Counted from the stretch's first letter, positions 21,861-35,311 are shown. The stretch: 64,000 bases of DNA from Cymbidium sinense (GCA_021442155.1 CM038220.1:74325817-74389816), one strand, 5' to 3'. The notes: generated by a model not told the origin, from the sequence alone. Made by a program: numbers and translations.

Positions 21861-22960
21861 ATTGAATGATTTGATTGCCATAGTTCTTTTTTATTTTTAT
21901 TATCCGATATTTAAAAATGGTCTCAATTTTCTTGTGAATAGAACCTTTTTTTTAATACCTACTTTTTTAAAGAAACAAAAGCTATTTTTTTCTATGATAA
22001 AAATAAAAGAATTTACATGCATATCAATTAAATTTTTATTTGTTCAGAAAAAGAACATTAAATATTTATAATTTTTTAAAAATATTTTAAATATAAAAAT
22101 TCTATTAAATTTAACTAATCTCAAGTGAAATATACTGTTTATGTATATATTTTGATGAGATTTATATTAGAGGAGAATTATATAAGTAATATAAAGATTT
22201 AAATAATATATATGATCATAAAACAAATCGAAAACTGAGAGCTAAATTGGTATTTATTATCTATAAACGAATAATGGCGCATTTAAAAAAAAATTTTAAA
22301 AAAGTATTTTAAATTAATTATGATAAAAAAATAATAATAATTTTGATATTATAGTAAATTATATTATATGTTAGTGGAAGAATTTATATTCAGTTAGACA
22401 TTATATTATACCTGATTAAACATTTAATAATTTAATAATAATAAATCTTATGTTTCTTGATATCTTTTATTTTAACTTCTCGGGTCTAAAAGATTTTAAT
22501 ATCTAGTTGAAAGACTGGAAGTCTTCAGGATAAATTGTTATAAGATTCTATGATTGTCATAAAATTTCTTTTTACTTAAACCTTATATACTAATTAAATT
22601 ATTAGTATATAAGCTCTGATCAAATCTAGCTTATATATTACTCATCTAAATCAATCAAATAATAATTTAAATGATAAATAAGCTCATAAATGAACAATTA
22701 TTATGTCTGTTACATTAACAAATATTTTATAGGTCTAAATGATCAGGTAATTTCATGAATTTGAAATTACTATTTGACCCTTGCCATTAACTGAACAAGT
22801 AACAATGTGTAAGCTTTTCTGTAATTATATGACATAAATAAAGCAGCACCGAATTTATTCATTCAAATAGAGAAATAAAAAGAGATTGTTAAATTGACAA
22901 ACTTAAAACAAGGATAATTACTCCAAACAAATATGTATCCTGCGGATGAATAAAGTTTCA
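21861..22960. other. AT-rich intergenic DNA, nothing recognised
   Basis: No gene, RNA or clear repeat. A 72-codon frame at 21853-22071 is AT-rich low complexity. Confidence 0.45.
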
Positions 22961-23047
22961 AATTTGATCATAACTTATACTATGCAAAAAGTAATAAAGC
23001 ATCAATCAATATGATAAATTATTTAATTAAAAAATAATCATATATAT

Positions 23048-23083
<36 letters not shown>

Positions 23084-23423
23084 CCTATACAAATAGCATA
23101 ATAAATAAATATATAATTCATTGTGATGATGAAGGCTATGTAGGTGGTTTCGACAATGTAAGTAATGGTATGAAGCATAACAAATTTGTGAAATCAGCAA
23201 GATCATAGATGTAGGTTGGATGCAAGCATCATGGCAGTGCAAAGAACCATTGGTAGTGAGGGTCACACAACACAATTTAAAATTGTGTAATACAATATTG
23301 AGGGTTTTTCATCCGTGAAAGTAGGTGTAAACCTCTAAATGTTTTGAATTGTAAACTTCAGAATCAACAAATTACATAGAGTTAGAAATTATACCCACAT
23401 CGAAGTACTAATCAACAAGTCTT
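22961..23423 (+). repeat. Left flanking direct repeat (about 450 bp)
   Basis: Closely similar (roughly nine bases in ten) to 34870-35311 in the same orientation. Shared words: 'cataacttatactatgcaa', 'ggtggtttcgacaatgtaag', 'gatgtaggttggatgcaag', 'catcatggcagtgcaaag' and 'atactaatcaacaagtctta'. The TA tract (23047-23081) is expanded here. The minus-strand 82-codon frame inside (23027-23275) is unrecognised and not open in the other copy. The two copies bracket the large inverted repeat. Confidence 0.85.
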
Positions 23424-23435
23424 ATATTAATACTC

Positions 23436-26400
23436 TAACTGTGGGCTTCAAAAATTCGCGCTAGTCTCAATGGACGAGAGTTTAAATTTATGCCGAACAA
23501 AATTTTTAGAAGCCAGATGATTTTTTGTAGTGAATAAATAAGACACTACCCATATATTTCACCCTCATTTGATGAAGAATTTTAGATCTTGTTCCAGGTT
23601 ATTTACAAGCACAAGCACCTAAAGTTAATTACCCCTCTCCAATTGATGAGAGAGAATTTTCGATTAAAGCTAATCATTTGATCGCTAATTACTTAGCATA
23701 TAGTAACAAAAAATTATGTTTTGAAATTTAATGAAATTCATCATATTTTTTATGTTTGAAGCATATTGTTGGGGGAATGATGATGCCCTCGATCAAGATT
23801 TCATGATTCTATCATCTTACGATTACCCACTTAGTAAGAGAAATTGACAAACTAACCGAAAGATCCTTAACAACAACCATGGATTCCGTCATTCAAGAAA
23901 ATCTTGTAGACTATAGTTGATAATTGTTTAAGGGAACAACCTTAAGTCCACTTTAACTAACAGATGATTTTTTGTCATATTAAGTATATCCTATGATTCA
24001 TAACTCAAATGAGTAGAAACTCATTAGAGAAGATACAAGTTATAACCGTGACTATAATTTAGAAAATCGGCCAAACCACCCAAACAAGACTCCGGCCATA
24101 ACCACATTATCCTACTAGCCAAATCACGATAAAAGGGACACGCCCACGGTCAACTCGCTTTTGCTTGTAAAGGATTGAGTCTATGATCTGCATTATAAGC
24201 ATTTAGATTTAGTATTTTCAAGATTTTGATATTGATAATCCTCTCCGGTTGAAATCAATGATCAACACAGCCATCATTGGGGTAGATCTTGTCAACTCTG
24301 CTCTTTTGTCACAGCGGATCGGGTCCATTAATTGTATTTTATTATTAAAATTTTAAAATCTAATTATTGATTTTGTTAACTATACTCATGTTAGTAGATG
24401 ATCAAATCTGTAAATTAAAGCTCATAATTATATCTCATGCCTATGCAATTGATTATTATTTGTATTTAAAGATGCATTTATATATTAAAATTTAATAATT
24501 AATTCTTTGAAATATTTATGTTTTAAAAATGTAATTATGTAATTCAACATATTCTCAAATGCAAAATAATTTTTAGATTTATTTAATTTTAACCTGCGCA
24601 ACATTCTTAAAAATCTGAATTTAAATATTCAACACCGTATCGGGGCTTATATGAGTATTTAATAATTTTAAATGAATTCAAAATTGAAAATTTTAATAAG
24701 ATATTGATATGCTTCACCATGCAGATTAAAGCTCATAATTATATTATTGAAATCTAATTATGTTATTGAAAATTTTAAAATCTAATTATGTTATTGATTT
24801 TGTTAACTATACTCATATTAGTAGATGATCAAATCTGTAGATTAAAGCTCATAATTATATCTCATGCCTATGCAATTGATTATTATTTGTATTTAAAGAT
24901 GCATTTATATATTAAAATTTAATAATTAATTCTTTGAAATATTTATGTTTTAAAATGTAATTATGTAATTCAACATATTCTCAAATGCAAAATAATTTTT
25001 AGATTTATTTAATTTTAACCTGCGCAACATTCTTAAACATCTGAATTTAAACATTCAACACTGTATCGGGGCTTATATGAGTATTTAATAATTTTAAATG
25101 AATTCAAAATTGAAAATTTTAATAAGATATTGATATGCTTCACCATGCAGCATCCCCAAACACTGAATTTAAACATTTAATACTGTGCCGAGGCCCATGT
25201 GTGTATTTTATGATTTTGAAAAATTTTATCTTTAATTTAGAAAGTTATAAATCTTCAAAATTGATATTTACAACTCTGAACTTAACTTTGAATTGAGCTT
25301 GTGTAGCCATTTTAGATATTAAGATTTGCATCTTAAATCTCTACGTCCGAGCACATATAAGAATTTTAATTTCGAGTGATTTCACATAAATCTCAAAAAT
25401 ATTGATTTTAAATTATTGTGATTGAAACTAAAATCACTTAATTTATATTAAATGAAGTATTATAATGTCTATAAATTCTCATTTCTGAAACTCTTTGCAA
25501 ACGCTTCAATTTATTTGGATGAAAAATTGACTGCTTTGTAATGTGGGAGATTCAATTTTGAATATCAATTTGTTTGCATGTACAAAGATTTGTAGATTCA
25601 ATGATGATTAAGGGCATTCTAATTTCTTATTATCTTTAAAAAATAATATTATTTATTTTCTTTTTTTTAGTCAAAGATTGGCCGGACTTTGAATATTCAA
25701 TAATGTCCATTAGCATCTATTGATAATCCCTCAAACTCATTACAAGTTATATTCTAATTTCTTTTTTATTCATTTTAATTATTCAACAAGGCAAATAGCA
25801 TGTTTTATGTATTCATTAGAATATCTTAATTGTGATCATTAACAAGCTGTTTAACTCGATATATATCTTTTATGAGTTTCAGTGGAGATTCATTTTTGTT
25901 TGAAGATATATATTCAAATATATTATAAGTACTCCTATGATTCGATCTTGCATTCAACTGAATTCCTTTTAGTTGATTGGGATAAGATCTTGCAATATAT
26001 GCACTCATATGATGTGATTGTACACCTCTTTTTTATGAATTTACACTCTACACTCATGTGCATATTACAGCAATTGCATGGCATTCAAGATATTACAATT
26101 AAAAATATTTTGTAAGATATTTATGATATGAAATTACCCAAAGTCTTGAATATTTTACATAAATTCTTTTGTTAAATTACACATAACATCCTTCTTAAAT
26201 CATTTGAATAATGCCTTCAACCCGCTTTCATTTAAGTCTTGCAAGTTTAGTGATACATATAGAGCAGAATCAAGTATAAAAGTATGACATGTTTTAAATA
26301 TGTCATACCCATTTTTATATTTAATTATTATTTCATTTAACTGCGAGATCCACTATGATTCATTTTCACATTTATAAATTGAGGCATTAGGTTATTCACT

Positions 26401-26700
26401 TTCTCATATTTCATTTGAGTTCAAAGGAGAGATTATAGTGCTTTAGAAATTGAGATGAGAGGAAGTTTTGATTGCATTCCAAACAAGGCTTTCAAATTTT
26501 TTGAAAATATTATAAGTCCCTCTTTTTGTTTTTACAAACTTTATATTTGTCTTTATTATGTTTTAATTTAGCATGTAATTTTTATATTTCACTTTATGTT
26601 ATATTACTTAGAGTTTCTTAAATTATTATTATTTTTTATTTTTGTTCTTTTTTTAAGTCTTAAAATTTGGTCCAAAATTCAACAGAATTATAAGATCCGA
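23436..26700 (+). repeat. Left arm of large inverted repeat (LTR-like)
   Basis: The arm is the reverse complement of 28460-34840 once the LINE there is removed. Outer edge 'gtgggcttcaaaaattcgc'; inner edge 'ttaagtcttaaaatttggtc'. Landmarks shared with the other arm include 'gatgaataaa', 'tcaaatgcaaaat', 'cattcaactgaattcc' and 'ctttcatttaagtcttgcaag'. A third partial copy is at 46780-48680, where the equivalent inner edge is followed by 'tggcgactcgattgg', similar to the region just 3' of LTRs in plant Ty3/gypsy elements. It contains a tandem duplication of about 0.4 kb (24359-24725, 24776-25150). No intact gene. Confidence 0.8.
24359..25150 (+). repeat. Two-copy tandem duplication (about 0.4 kb) inside left arm
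   Basis: 24359-24725 and 24776-25150 are nearly identical ('gttaactatactcat', 'gcatttatatattaaaattt', 'acctgcgcaacattctta', 'tatcggggcttatatgag', 'gatatgcttcaccatgcag'). The right arm has a single diverged copy, so the duplication postdates the separation of the arms. Confidence 0.85.
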
Positions 26701-28459
26701 CGCATCATGATAGGAAGTCGCTGAGGCTAGGGTTCACTATACACGCCTTAAGATATATAATTGAAGTCATGTATATATATATTGAAGTCACGTATATGTT
26801 ACTTTTAAGCAAAATAAACAAATCTGTATGAAAAGACGATAATAGTATAATATAAATAATAATAAAATTAAATAGTTTAACAATAATTAGAGCTATTATT
26901 ATCAAAACTGGCTATGCTCAAATAAATTATTATATCAATATTTATAAAGGTTAATTAAAATTAATTGAGATTAAATTAATTAAAATTAAATGAATATTCA
27001 TTTGTCCTAATTTAATAGTAATTCATTATGCTATCCGTATGTTCAAATCAAATCAAAACCTCTTCCATTGTAATTTGCCACCTGTCATCATTTCTTATGA
27101 TGTTTATACTTGTATTGTCCTTTTCTATTTTGCAAAATTAAAAGTGAAATTTAAAAAAATAAAATAAAATGATAATGATTATATCCTTAAACTACCACAT
27201 CCTTCAACGCAACAGGCTACTGGATCTCTCTCTCTCTCTCTCTCAAATCACACCGTCTCTCTTGTTCATCTCCAACTCCATTTCCAACATCTTTTCCTTT
27301 CGTGAGCAACTAGCCCGACCTCCCATTTTCGACTTACACTGCTCGCAGCAACTCACGCTTCCACACCGAGCAACTACAACAACCCTCATCTCCCAGCCTC
27401 ATCTACACAAATTCATGATGGTAACCTTCCACTCATCGCAAATCCGCAGTCTTCATCCTAAAATCGGCATTCCTTCTCAAAGATGCAAATTCCACTGCTC
27501 TTCTCTTCTTTCTATCGTTTCTTCCAACTGCAGCCATAGCTGAACTGCTCTCCCATCAACTCCTTCCTACATATCACCTGCAATCAAAAGTTGATTGCAA
27601 AAGCCGCAAAGCCTTTCTCCTACACTCATCTCAACTCTCCTTCCCTCCTCGTCAAAGCTCCTCCAAGCCACCCTCACCTAAACCGCAGTCTTCCCCACCT
27701 CCATCTCCGAAACCTGCAACTACCAAAAGTCGATTCCCTCGTCTAACATCATCCCTCTAGTATACTAGATCACCATCAGCCTGCAGCTTACCTAGTTCCT
27801 CTAACGACCAACACTTGAGCATCTCTTCTTTCCTCCTACCTCTTTTATTTTTTCTTTGTTTCTTCCGGTCCTGTGTAAGCCAAACAACCAACTCAGCTAT
27901 CTACAATATGCTTAGCTTAAACTCACGTACAGTAAGCATCACACAATTACTCATTCTTAACCTGCTGTCATCTCCTACCTCGACCTCAACAACCGCCCAC
28001 TTCTTGACTTTCTGCAACCCAAAAAACGTTTATTTTTTTAGAATTACCGATACCAATTTTGTTTATTTGCTTTGTCGAATCTCCCTCACAACAGCCTATC
28101 GAACCTCGCTAATCCCCCTCTATTTATTTCAAAAAATACTAATCATAGTCAAAAAATCAAGACACCTTTAATTAACTCGCACAGCCTGTCATCGTCACTC
28201 GCAGCGAAGGTATAATTTCTAAATTCAAAATTAAATACTCGCGTGTGCCGAAACTCGATCTCGTGAGAAAAAACTGTGTAATTTAAGTACCCACGTGTGT
28301 CGAGGCTTAATCTCGTGGGCAAATGTGTTATACTTGTGCAGATGTTTGAAGACCACCTGCTTTACTAAGCTGGCAGTACTAAAGTACAATCTCAATACCG
28401 TCACCTAGCGTGGCAGTGGAGCTCTAACGAGTAGCCCTATGTAGGGACGTCGGAATTCT
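26701..28459. other. Loop between inverted arms, with C-rich gene-like stretch
   Basis: 26701-27160 is AT-rich. 27170-28170 is pyrimidine-rich and C-rich on the plus strand, with a (CT)n tract at 27225-27246 and frames of 124 and 118 codons that have no recognised domain and Ser/Leu/His-rich composition. 28200-28460 has paired words ('actcgcgtgtgccgaaactc', 'acccacgtgtgtcgaggctt') and 'ctgccggattttagacc', typical in style of retroelement leader DNA. May be the internal region of the LTR-like element or a captured gene leader. Confidence 0.35.
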
Positions 28460-28509
28460 GCCGGATTTTAGACCAAATCTTAAGACTTAAAAAAAAGAGA
28501 CACAAAAAC

Positions 28510-31203
28510 AACAATAAGAAGCCTTTATCCCACTAAGTGGGGTCGGCTACATGAATCTTTCGTCTCTATTGTGTCCTATTATGTGTCAAATTCTCATTTA
28601 ATTCAAGTATACTAAGATCATTTTTTATACATCTTAACCAAGTCTTTTTAGGTCTACTACTCTACCTTTCTTAACATAAGATAAATCTAATGCATCTACT
28701 CTCAAGTTAAATCTGACGACCGACGCTTTATGTAACCATCTAAGGCGACTCTCTATTCTTATCACGAACTCAACTTTTCCAACATACTCATTTCACATTT
28801 TATCTCTAAGAGTAAAGTCACTCATCCACCTGAGCATCCTCATCTCTGTACCACTTAACTTAGTCTTATACTACTCTTTTATCTCCATCTATTTCACCAT
28901 CATTTTGGACAATAGAGCCTAAATATCTGAATCACTCACTTTTATTAATGACTTGTTCACCTAATGTCACTACTATTAGAACTTTTCAACTAAAATTACA
29001 CTCCATATATTCGCTTTAGATCTACTTAAACAAAACCTTTAGACTCTAATGTTGACCTCCATAATTCATGTTTCTCTTGGACTCTCTATCAACAAGAAGA
29101 ATGTCATCGCAAAAAAGCATACACCATGGTACATCTTCAGTAAATGCCCAAGAACATCCATAACTAAAGCAAAAGATAAGGGCTTAAAGCGATCCTTGAT
29201 GCAATCCAAGCTGAAATAAGAAAATATTTTGTCAATCCTCCTTGTGTTTGGACACACAATGTACTCTCGTATACATATCCTTAATGACTTGAATATAACC
29301 AATATTAACTTCTCGTTAGAACTCTCCAAAGAACATCTCTTGAAACTTTATCATAAGCTTTCTCTAAATCAATAAATATCATAGGTAGATCCTCCTTACT
29401 TTTTCTATACTTCTCCATCAAACCTCTTAACAAATGTATAGCATCTATAGTAGATCTACCTGGCATGAAATCAAACTTGTGGAAACTTTTGTATAACATC
29501 ATAACCTATGCTCAATTACTCTCTCCCATAATTTTAATGTATGACACATTAACTTAATTCCTTTATAATTTGCACACTATTATGCATCACTTTTATTCTT
29601 AAATATAGGAACCAACAAACTCTTTCTCCACTCATCTGGTATCTTTTTAGTTTTTAAAATAACATTAAAAGATTTGTAAGCCAAGAAATTCCTTGATCTC
29701 CTAAATATTTCCACACTTCTAATACGACGATAAAAATAAAATTCTCTATTTTTATTTAGGGTATTAAGGTTGTTAAAATCAATCGTCTTTCAGATCCTTC
29801 ATTGAAAAGTTTATCAAAATATCTCATTCACCTATTTTATTTGATATCCTTTTCTAAGAAAAATCTTTATTATCTTTCATCTCCTTACTAAATCTTTACT
29901 TCTCCTATCTCTTTGATTTAACTTATACTGTCATCTTTTCATCTTTGATATCATTGTATAAATCACTAAAATTTAAATTTTCGTAATATATTCTTTCTTA
30001 GAATCTCTACAGTACTTTATATCTTTCTCTTCTCCAAGTTTTTTCTAAACCAAGTTTTATAATAATCTTCTTTATATCTTTTCTTTGCTTGTCATTTCAA
30101 CTATTTTATTAAAAAACTTTTTTTTGATTCTGGCATTTTTAGAACTTCTTAATTTCACTTTTTCCATAACATTAGCTTCGTATGAACATCCCAAATTCTA
30201 AACTCTTTGTAGGTTGTTCTTAAAATATTTTTATTTTGTATTCTTTAAATTATCTAATCTTGGGAACAATAATTTGATTTATTTTCCTCTTACAATCTTT
30301 CATCTTAAAATCTAAAACTAATCGATGTTGTCTTAAACTTTCACTTATAATGGCCTTTGATCTTTCTGATCTAGCGATCTATTTTTTATCGGAAAATAAT
30401 CAATCTTTGTTTTACTAGATCCATTTTATAAGTAATAATATGTTTCATCTCTTTTCTTAAATAAAGTATTAGTAAATCTAATCGTAAATAAAGAAAATCT
30501 AATATATTCTACCTCTTCTTAATCACTCCAAATCCATATATGAATACTTTAAAATCTTACCACTCTACCAAACATGTCCATTTAAAGCTCCTCCAATAAA
30601 TATTTTTTTTCTTGAGATCTTTTGTATTAATCCTCCAATTCATTCCAAAATTTTTCTTTTGAGACATCCAAACCTACTTGAGGAGCGTAAACACTTATAA
30701 CATTGATAATCTTAGTATCAACAATAATCTTTAAAACTATAATTATCTATCTCCCATTAATATTTATAACATTATCCTTCAAATTTTTATCTATCACATA
30801 TCACACATTTCTGTTCTATACCTAAATACCAAAGTTTAAAACATAAACTATCAATCTCTGCCTTCTCCCCAACCCATAGTTCTTGAACACATAAAATATT
30901 TATCTTTCTATGACCATAATATATTAATTTAATTAATTTACCTATAAGAATTATATTTCAAGATCCTAACCTAATTCTGGTTTTGAGGACTAACTTCTTT
31001 GCTGCATAATAATGTGAACCCTTGCTTATTTAACATTTGCACGATCAGCAAGCCTTGTACATTTTTTCTTTGTATTCAAGTCGCCTGGCCCAGGACGCGC
31101 ATTAACAATGATTTAAAGGATTAATGTCATGATTATTTCAATTTTATCTTTACGTCTCGCCTATCGACCCTCCACTTTTCACATCCAGACTTGGGACTGG
31201 CGA
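28510..31203 (-). mobile_element. RTE-type non-LTR retrotransposon (LINE), dead copy
   Basis: On the minus strand the element starts near 31203 and ends at 28510 with 'ccccacttagtgggataaag' followed by 'cttattgttgtt', the characteristic 3' end of plant RTE LINEs. Imperfect target copies flank it: 'gagacacaaaaa' (28497-28508) and 'gagaacaaaaa' (31204-31214). It lies inside the right arm of the inverted repeat, so it is younger than that arm. It is the normal RTE order of endonuclease then reverse transcriptase, both full of stops. Confidence 0.85.
28870..31010 (-). pseudogene. RTE LINE endonuclease-reverse transcriptase pseudogene
   Basis: N-terminal end (31010-30500, minus): frames read G-S-W-N-I-G-T-L, then QETMGWGEKAEIDS-like and VISVYAPQVGL, the AP-endonuclease blocks that nick target DNA. 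C-terminal end: 29502-29305 encodes FMPGRSTIDAIHLLRGLMEK and FIDLEKAYDKV, the RT fingers and palm block with its first catalytic Asp. Further on, about 29100, LFCDDILLVD replaces the F/YADD box with CDD, and YMECNFS and FRYLGSIVQNDGEID blocks follow to about 28870. More than ten stops and frameshifts; not functional. Confidence 0.85.
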
Positions 31204-32205
31204 GAGAACAAAAATTAAAAAAATAATAACTTAAGCAACTCTAAGTAATACAACATAAAGTGAAATATAAAGATTACAAGTTTAATCAAAATATAATAAA
31301 GACAAATATAAATTTTGTAAAAACAAAAGAAAAGATGGACTTAACAATATTTTCAAAAAAATTGAAATCCTTATTTGGAATGCAATCAGAACTTCCCTCT
31401 CATCTCAATTTTTAAAGCACTACAACCTCTCCTTTGAACTCAAATGAAATATGAGAAAGTAAATAACCTAATACCTCAATTTATAAATGTGAAAAATGAA
31501 TCACGGAGGGCCTCGTAGTTAAATGAAATAATAATTAAATATAAAGGTGAATATGACATGTTTTTAATATATCATACCTTTTAATTGATTTTGCTCTATA
31601 TATATCATCAAACTTGCAAGACCGAAATGAAAGCGTGCCGACTACATTGTTCAAATGATTTAAGAAGAATGTTATGCATAATTTAACAAAATAATTTATG
31701 TGAATATTCAAAACTTTATGTAATTTCAGATCATAAATATCTTACAAAATATTTTTAAAAATATATCTCGAATGTCATGCAAGTGCTATTATATGCACAT
31801 GAGTATAGGGTATAAATCCATAAAAAAGAGGTGTGTACAAGCACATCATATGAGTGCATATATTATAAGATCTTATCTCAATTCAATTAAAGAAGAATTC
31901 AATGGAATGCAAGGTCCAAGCATACGAGTACTTACAATATGTTTGAATATATATCTTCAAACAAGAATGAATCTCCAATGAGACTCATAAGAGACATATA
32001 TCGACTTAAACAATTTGCTAAAAATCACAATCAAGATATTCTAATGAATACGTAGTAGAGCATGCTACTTGTCTTGTTGAATAATTATAATGAATCAAGA
32101 AGAAATTAAAATATAACTTGAAATAAGTTTGAGGGATTATCAATGGATGCAAATGGATATTATTAAATATTCAAAGTCCAACCAATCTTTGACTAAAAAT
32201 TAAAA

Positions 32206-32245
<40 letters not shown>

Positions 32246-33169
32246 AAAATATAATAAGAAATTAGAATACCTTTAATCCCCCACTGAATCTACAAATTTT
32301 TGTGCACGCAGATAAATTGCGATTCAAAATTGAATTTCCCACATTACAAAGTAGTCAATTTTTCATCCAAATAAATTGAAGTGTTTGCAAAAAGCTTCAA
32401 AAATGAGAATTTATAGACATTATAATACTCCTTTCAATCCAAATTAAGTGATTTTACTTTCAATCATAATGATTTAAAATCAATCATTTCAACATTTATG
32501 TGAAACCACTCAAAATTAAAATGCTTGATATGTGCTCGGACGTAGAGATTTAAGATGCAAATCTTAATGTCTAAAAATGCTACACAAGCTAAATTCAAAG
32601 TTGTGTTTGAAGTTATAAATATTAATTTTGAAGATTTATAACTTCCAAAATTAAATATAAATTTTTTCAAAATCATAAAATACACACATGAGCTCCGACA
32701 TAGTGTAAAATGTTTAAATTAAATGTATGAGGATGCTGAGGTTGAAATTCAATAAAATTCAAAATTTATTTTGCTTGTGAATGGTGAAGCATATTAATAT
32801 CTTATTAAAATTTTCAAATCTGAATTCATTTAAAATTATTAAATACTCGTATAAGCCTCTTCAGGTATCTGAGAATGCTGTGCAGATTGAAATTAAATAA
32901 ATCTAAAATTTATTTTATATTTGAGAATATGCTGAATTCCATAATTATATTTTTAAAATATAGATATTTCAAAAAATTAATTATTAAATTTCAAAAAATA
33001 AATGCATCTTTGAAATACAAATGATAATCAATTACGAAGGCATGATATATAACTATGAGCTTTAATCTACAAATTCAATCCTCTACTAGCATGAGTAGAG
33101 TAGACAAGATCAATATCATAATTATGATTCTAAAAATTTAATAATTAAATACAATTAATAGATCCAATC

Positions 33170-33890
33170 ATCTGTGATCAAAGAGCCGAGTTGACAATGT
33201 CTACTTCAATGATGGATGTGTTGATAATAGATTTCAACAGGAGAGATTATCAATATCAAAATTTTAAAAATACTAATGCTAAACCACCTCAAATCTAAAT
33301 GCTTATAATGCAGACCATATACTCGATCCTCTACGAGCAAAGAGCAGAGTTAATAAGGTCTACCCTAGTGATAACTGTGATGATCGTAGATTTTAATCGA
33401 AGGGGATTATCAATATCAAAATCTTATAAATGCTAATGTTAAACTGTCACAAATCTAAATACTTATAATGCAAACCATTGACCCGATCCTTTGCAAGCAA
33501 AGAGCAAAGTTGACAAGATCTACTCTAATGATGGCTGTGGTGATCATAGATTTTAATCGGAGGAAATTATTAATATCAAAATCTTAAAAATACTAATGCT
33601 AAATTGTCTCAAATCTAAATGCTTATAATGCAGACCACTGACCCAATCCTCTATGAGCAAAGAGCAAAGTTGACAAAATCTATCCTAGTGATGGCTGTGA
33701 TGATCGTAGATTACAACCGGAGGAGATTGTTAATATCAAATTTTTAAAAATGATAATGTTAATCTGTTTCAAATCTAAACGCTTATAATGCAAACTATAA
33801 ATCTGATCCTATGTAAATAAACAAATAGAGTTGACAAGATTTATCTCCGATAATGACTATGTTGATCGAGAATATCAGTAAAATAGATTT
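33170..33890. repeat. 160-bp tandem array in right arm
   Basis: The word 'cttataatgca' recurs at 33302, 33462, 33622 and 33782, a period of exactly 160 bp, with 'agttgacaagatctac' and 'gtgatgatcgtagatttt' in each unit. About four and a half copies against one in the left arm. Confidence 0.85.
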
Positions 33891-34869
33891 ATTATTATCA
33901 AAATTTTATGAATCTCTAATATTAAGTCATTTTAAAATCAAAATTTCATCAACTATCAAATATATAAAAAAATTAAAAAAAATAAAGAAATTTGATTAAA
34001 TAAAAATTCATCATAAATAAAATATAAACAAAAATAATAATAAATTTATTCATCCGCATTTTGCAATTATTTGTCAGAGATGACAAATTTAATATTAACT
34101 CAAGCTCAAAAAAGAGTCAATATCATATTATGTATACTATTATATTCACACTCAAAATATTTTATATCAATAAGGATGTGACCCGTGTCCTATGTCCGCG
34201 TAATTTGGCTAGCAGACTCCATACGTAAACAATCGAGCCTCTAATCGGATGGTTTTACTACGGTTCATTTAATGCACTATAGTCAGGTGTGTTTCCTAAT
34301 GATTTTATACCCTTTTGAGTTTTGAATCATATGATATATCTAGGGTGGACTTAAGATTGTGTTCCCCTTAGACAAATATCAATCATAGTCTATAAAGTTT
34401 TCTTGGACGACGCAACCCATGATTGCTGATAACAATCTTTAGGTCAGGTTGGGTCAACCACCCTCGATTAAGTGGGCTATATCTTCGGGATGGCGTATAA
34501 GATCTTAATCGGGTGAGTCATCATTCTCCTAACCATATGCTTTAAGCATAAAACAATGACGAATTTTATTAAATTTCATTAAATTTCAAAACCTAATTTG
34601 TTCTTCTTATATTGCTTGATTAGCGATCTAATAATCTGTCTTCTCTCATGGGAGGAGTAATTAACTATATATGTGCTTGCATAGAAAACTTCAATCTAAA
34701 GTCCTTACCAAATAAGGGTGAAATCTCTGAGTAGTGTCTTATTTATCCGCTACAAACAATCATCTACCTTTTGAAAATTGCGTTCGAGTAAATTTAAACT
34801 CTTGTTCATTGAGAGGCTGAGCGTGAATTCTCTGGCGACCATGCTTGAGAAATTGACAACATATTTGAA

Positions 34870-35311
34870 AATTGACCATAACTTATACTATGCAAAAAGT
34901 AATAGAGCATCAATTAATATGGTAAATTATTTAATTAGAAAAGAATAATATTATATATATATATTGCCTAGACAAATATTATAATAAATAAATATATAAT
35001 TTATTATGATGATGAAGGCTATATAGGTGGTTTCGACAATGTAAGTAATGGTATGAAACATAAAACAATTGTGAAACAAGCGAGATCATAGATGTAGGTT
35101 GGATGCAAGCATCATGGCAGTGCAAAGAAGCATTGGTAATGAGGGTCAACACAACATAAAATTTAAAATTGTGTAATACAATATTGAGAGTTTTTCATCC
35201 GTGAGACTAGGTGTAAGCCTCAAAACATTTTCAGTTGTAAACTTCAGAATCAACAAATTATGTAAAATAAGAAATTATACCCATATCGAAATACTAATCA
35301 ACAAGTCTTAA
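34870..35311 (+). repeat. Right flanking direct repeat (about 450 bp)
   Basis: Partner of 22961-23423 in the same orientation, starting 'ttgaccataacttatac' and ending 'aatcaacaagtcttaa'. It lies just outside the right arm, as its partner lies just outside the left arm. Confidence 0.85.

Larger units (their letters stand above)
28460..34840 (-). repeat. Right arm of large inverted repeat, split by a LINE
   Basis: Reverse complement of 23436-26700. It runs 28460-28509, is interrupted by the LINE at 28510-31203, and resumes 31204-34840. The outer edge ends near 34840 ('tggcgaccatgcttgagaa' region). It has its own expansion, a 160-bp-period tandem array at about 33170-33890, present once in the left arm. 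Frames inside (31772-31981, 32464-32685) mirror frames in the other arm and are not genes. Confidence 0.8.

Noticed and set aside
23027..23275. His/Cys-rich 82-codon minus-strand frame in the direct repeat
   Set aside because: Not kept open in the second copy (34870-35311) and runs into a TA tract; no known family.
33170..33890. Evenly spaced repeats considered as a CRISPR array
   Set aside because: The 160-bp units are contiguous and similar over their full length; there are no unique spacers, and this is plant DNA.
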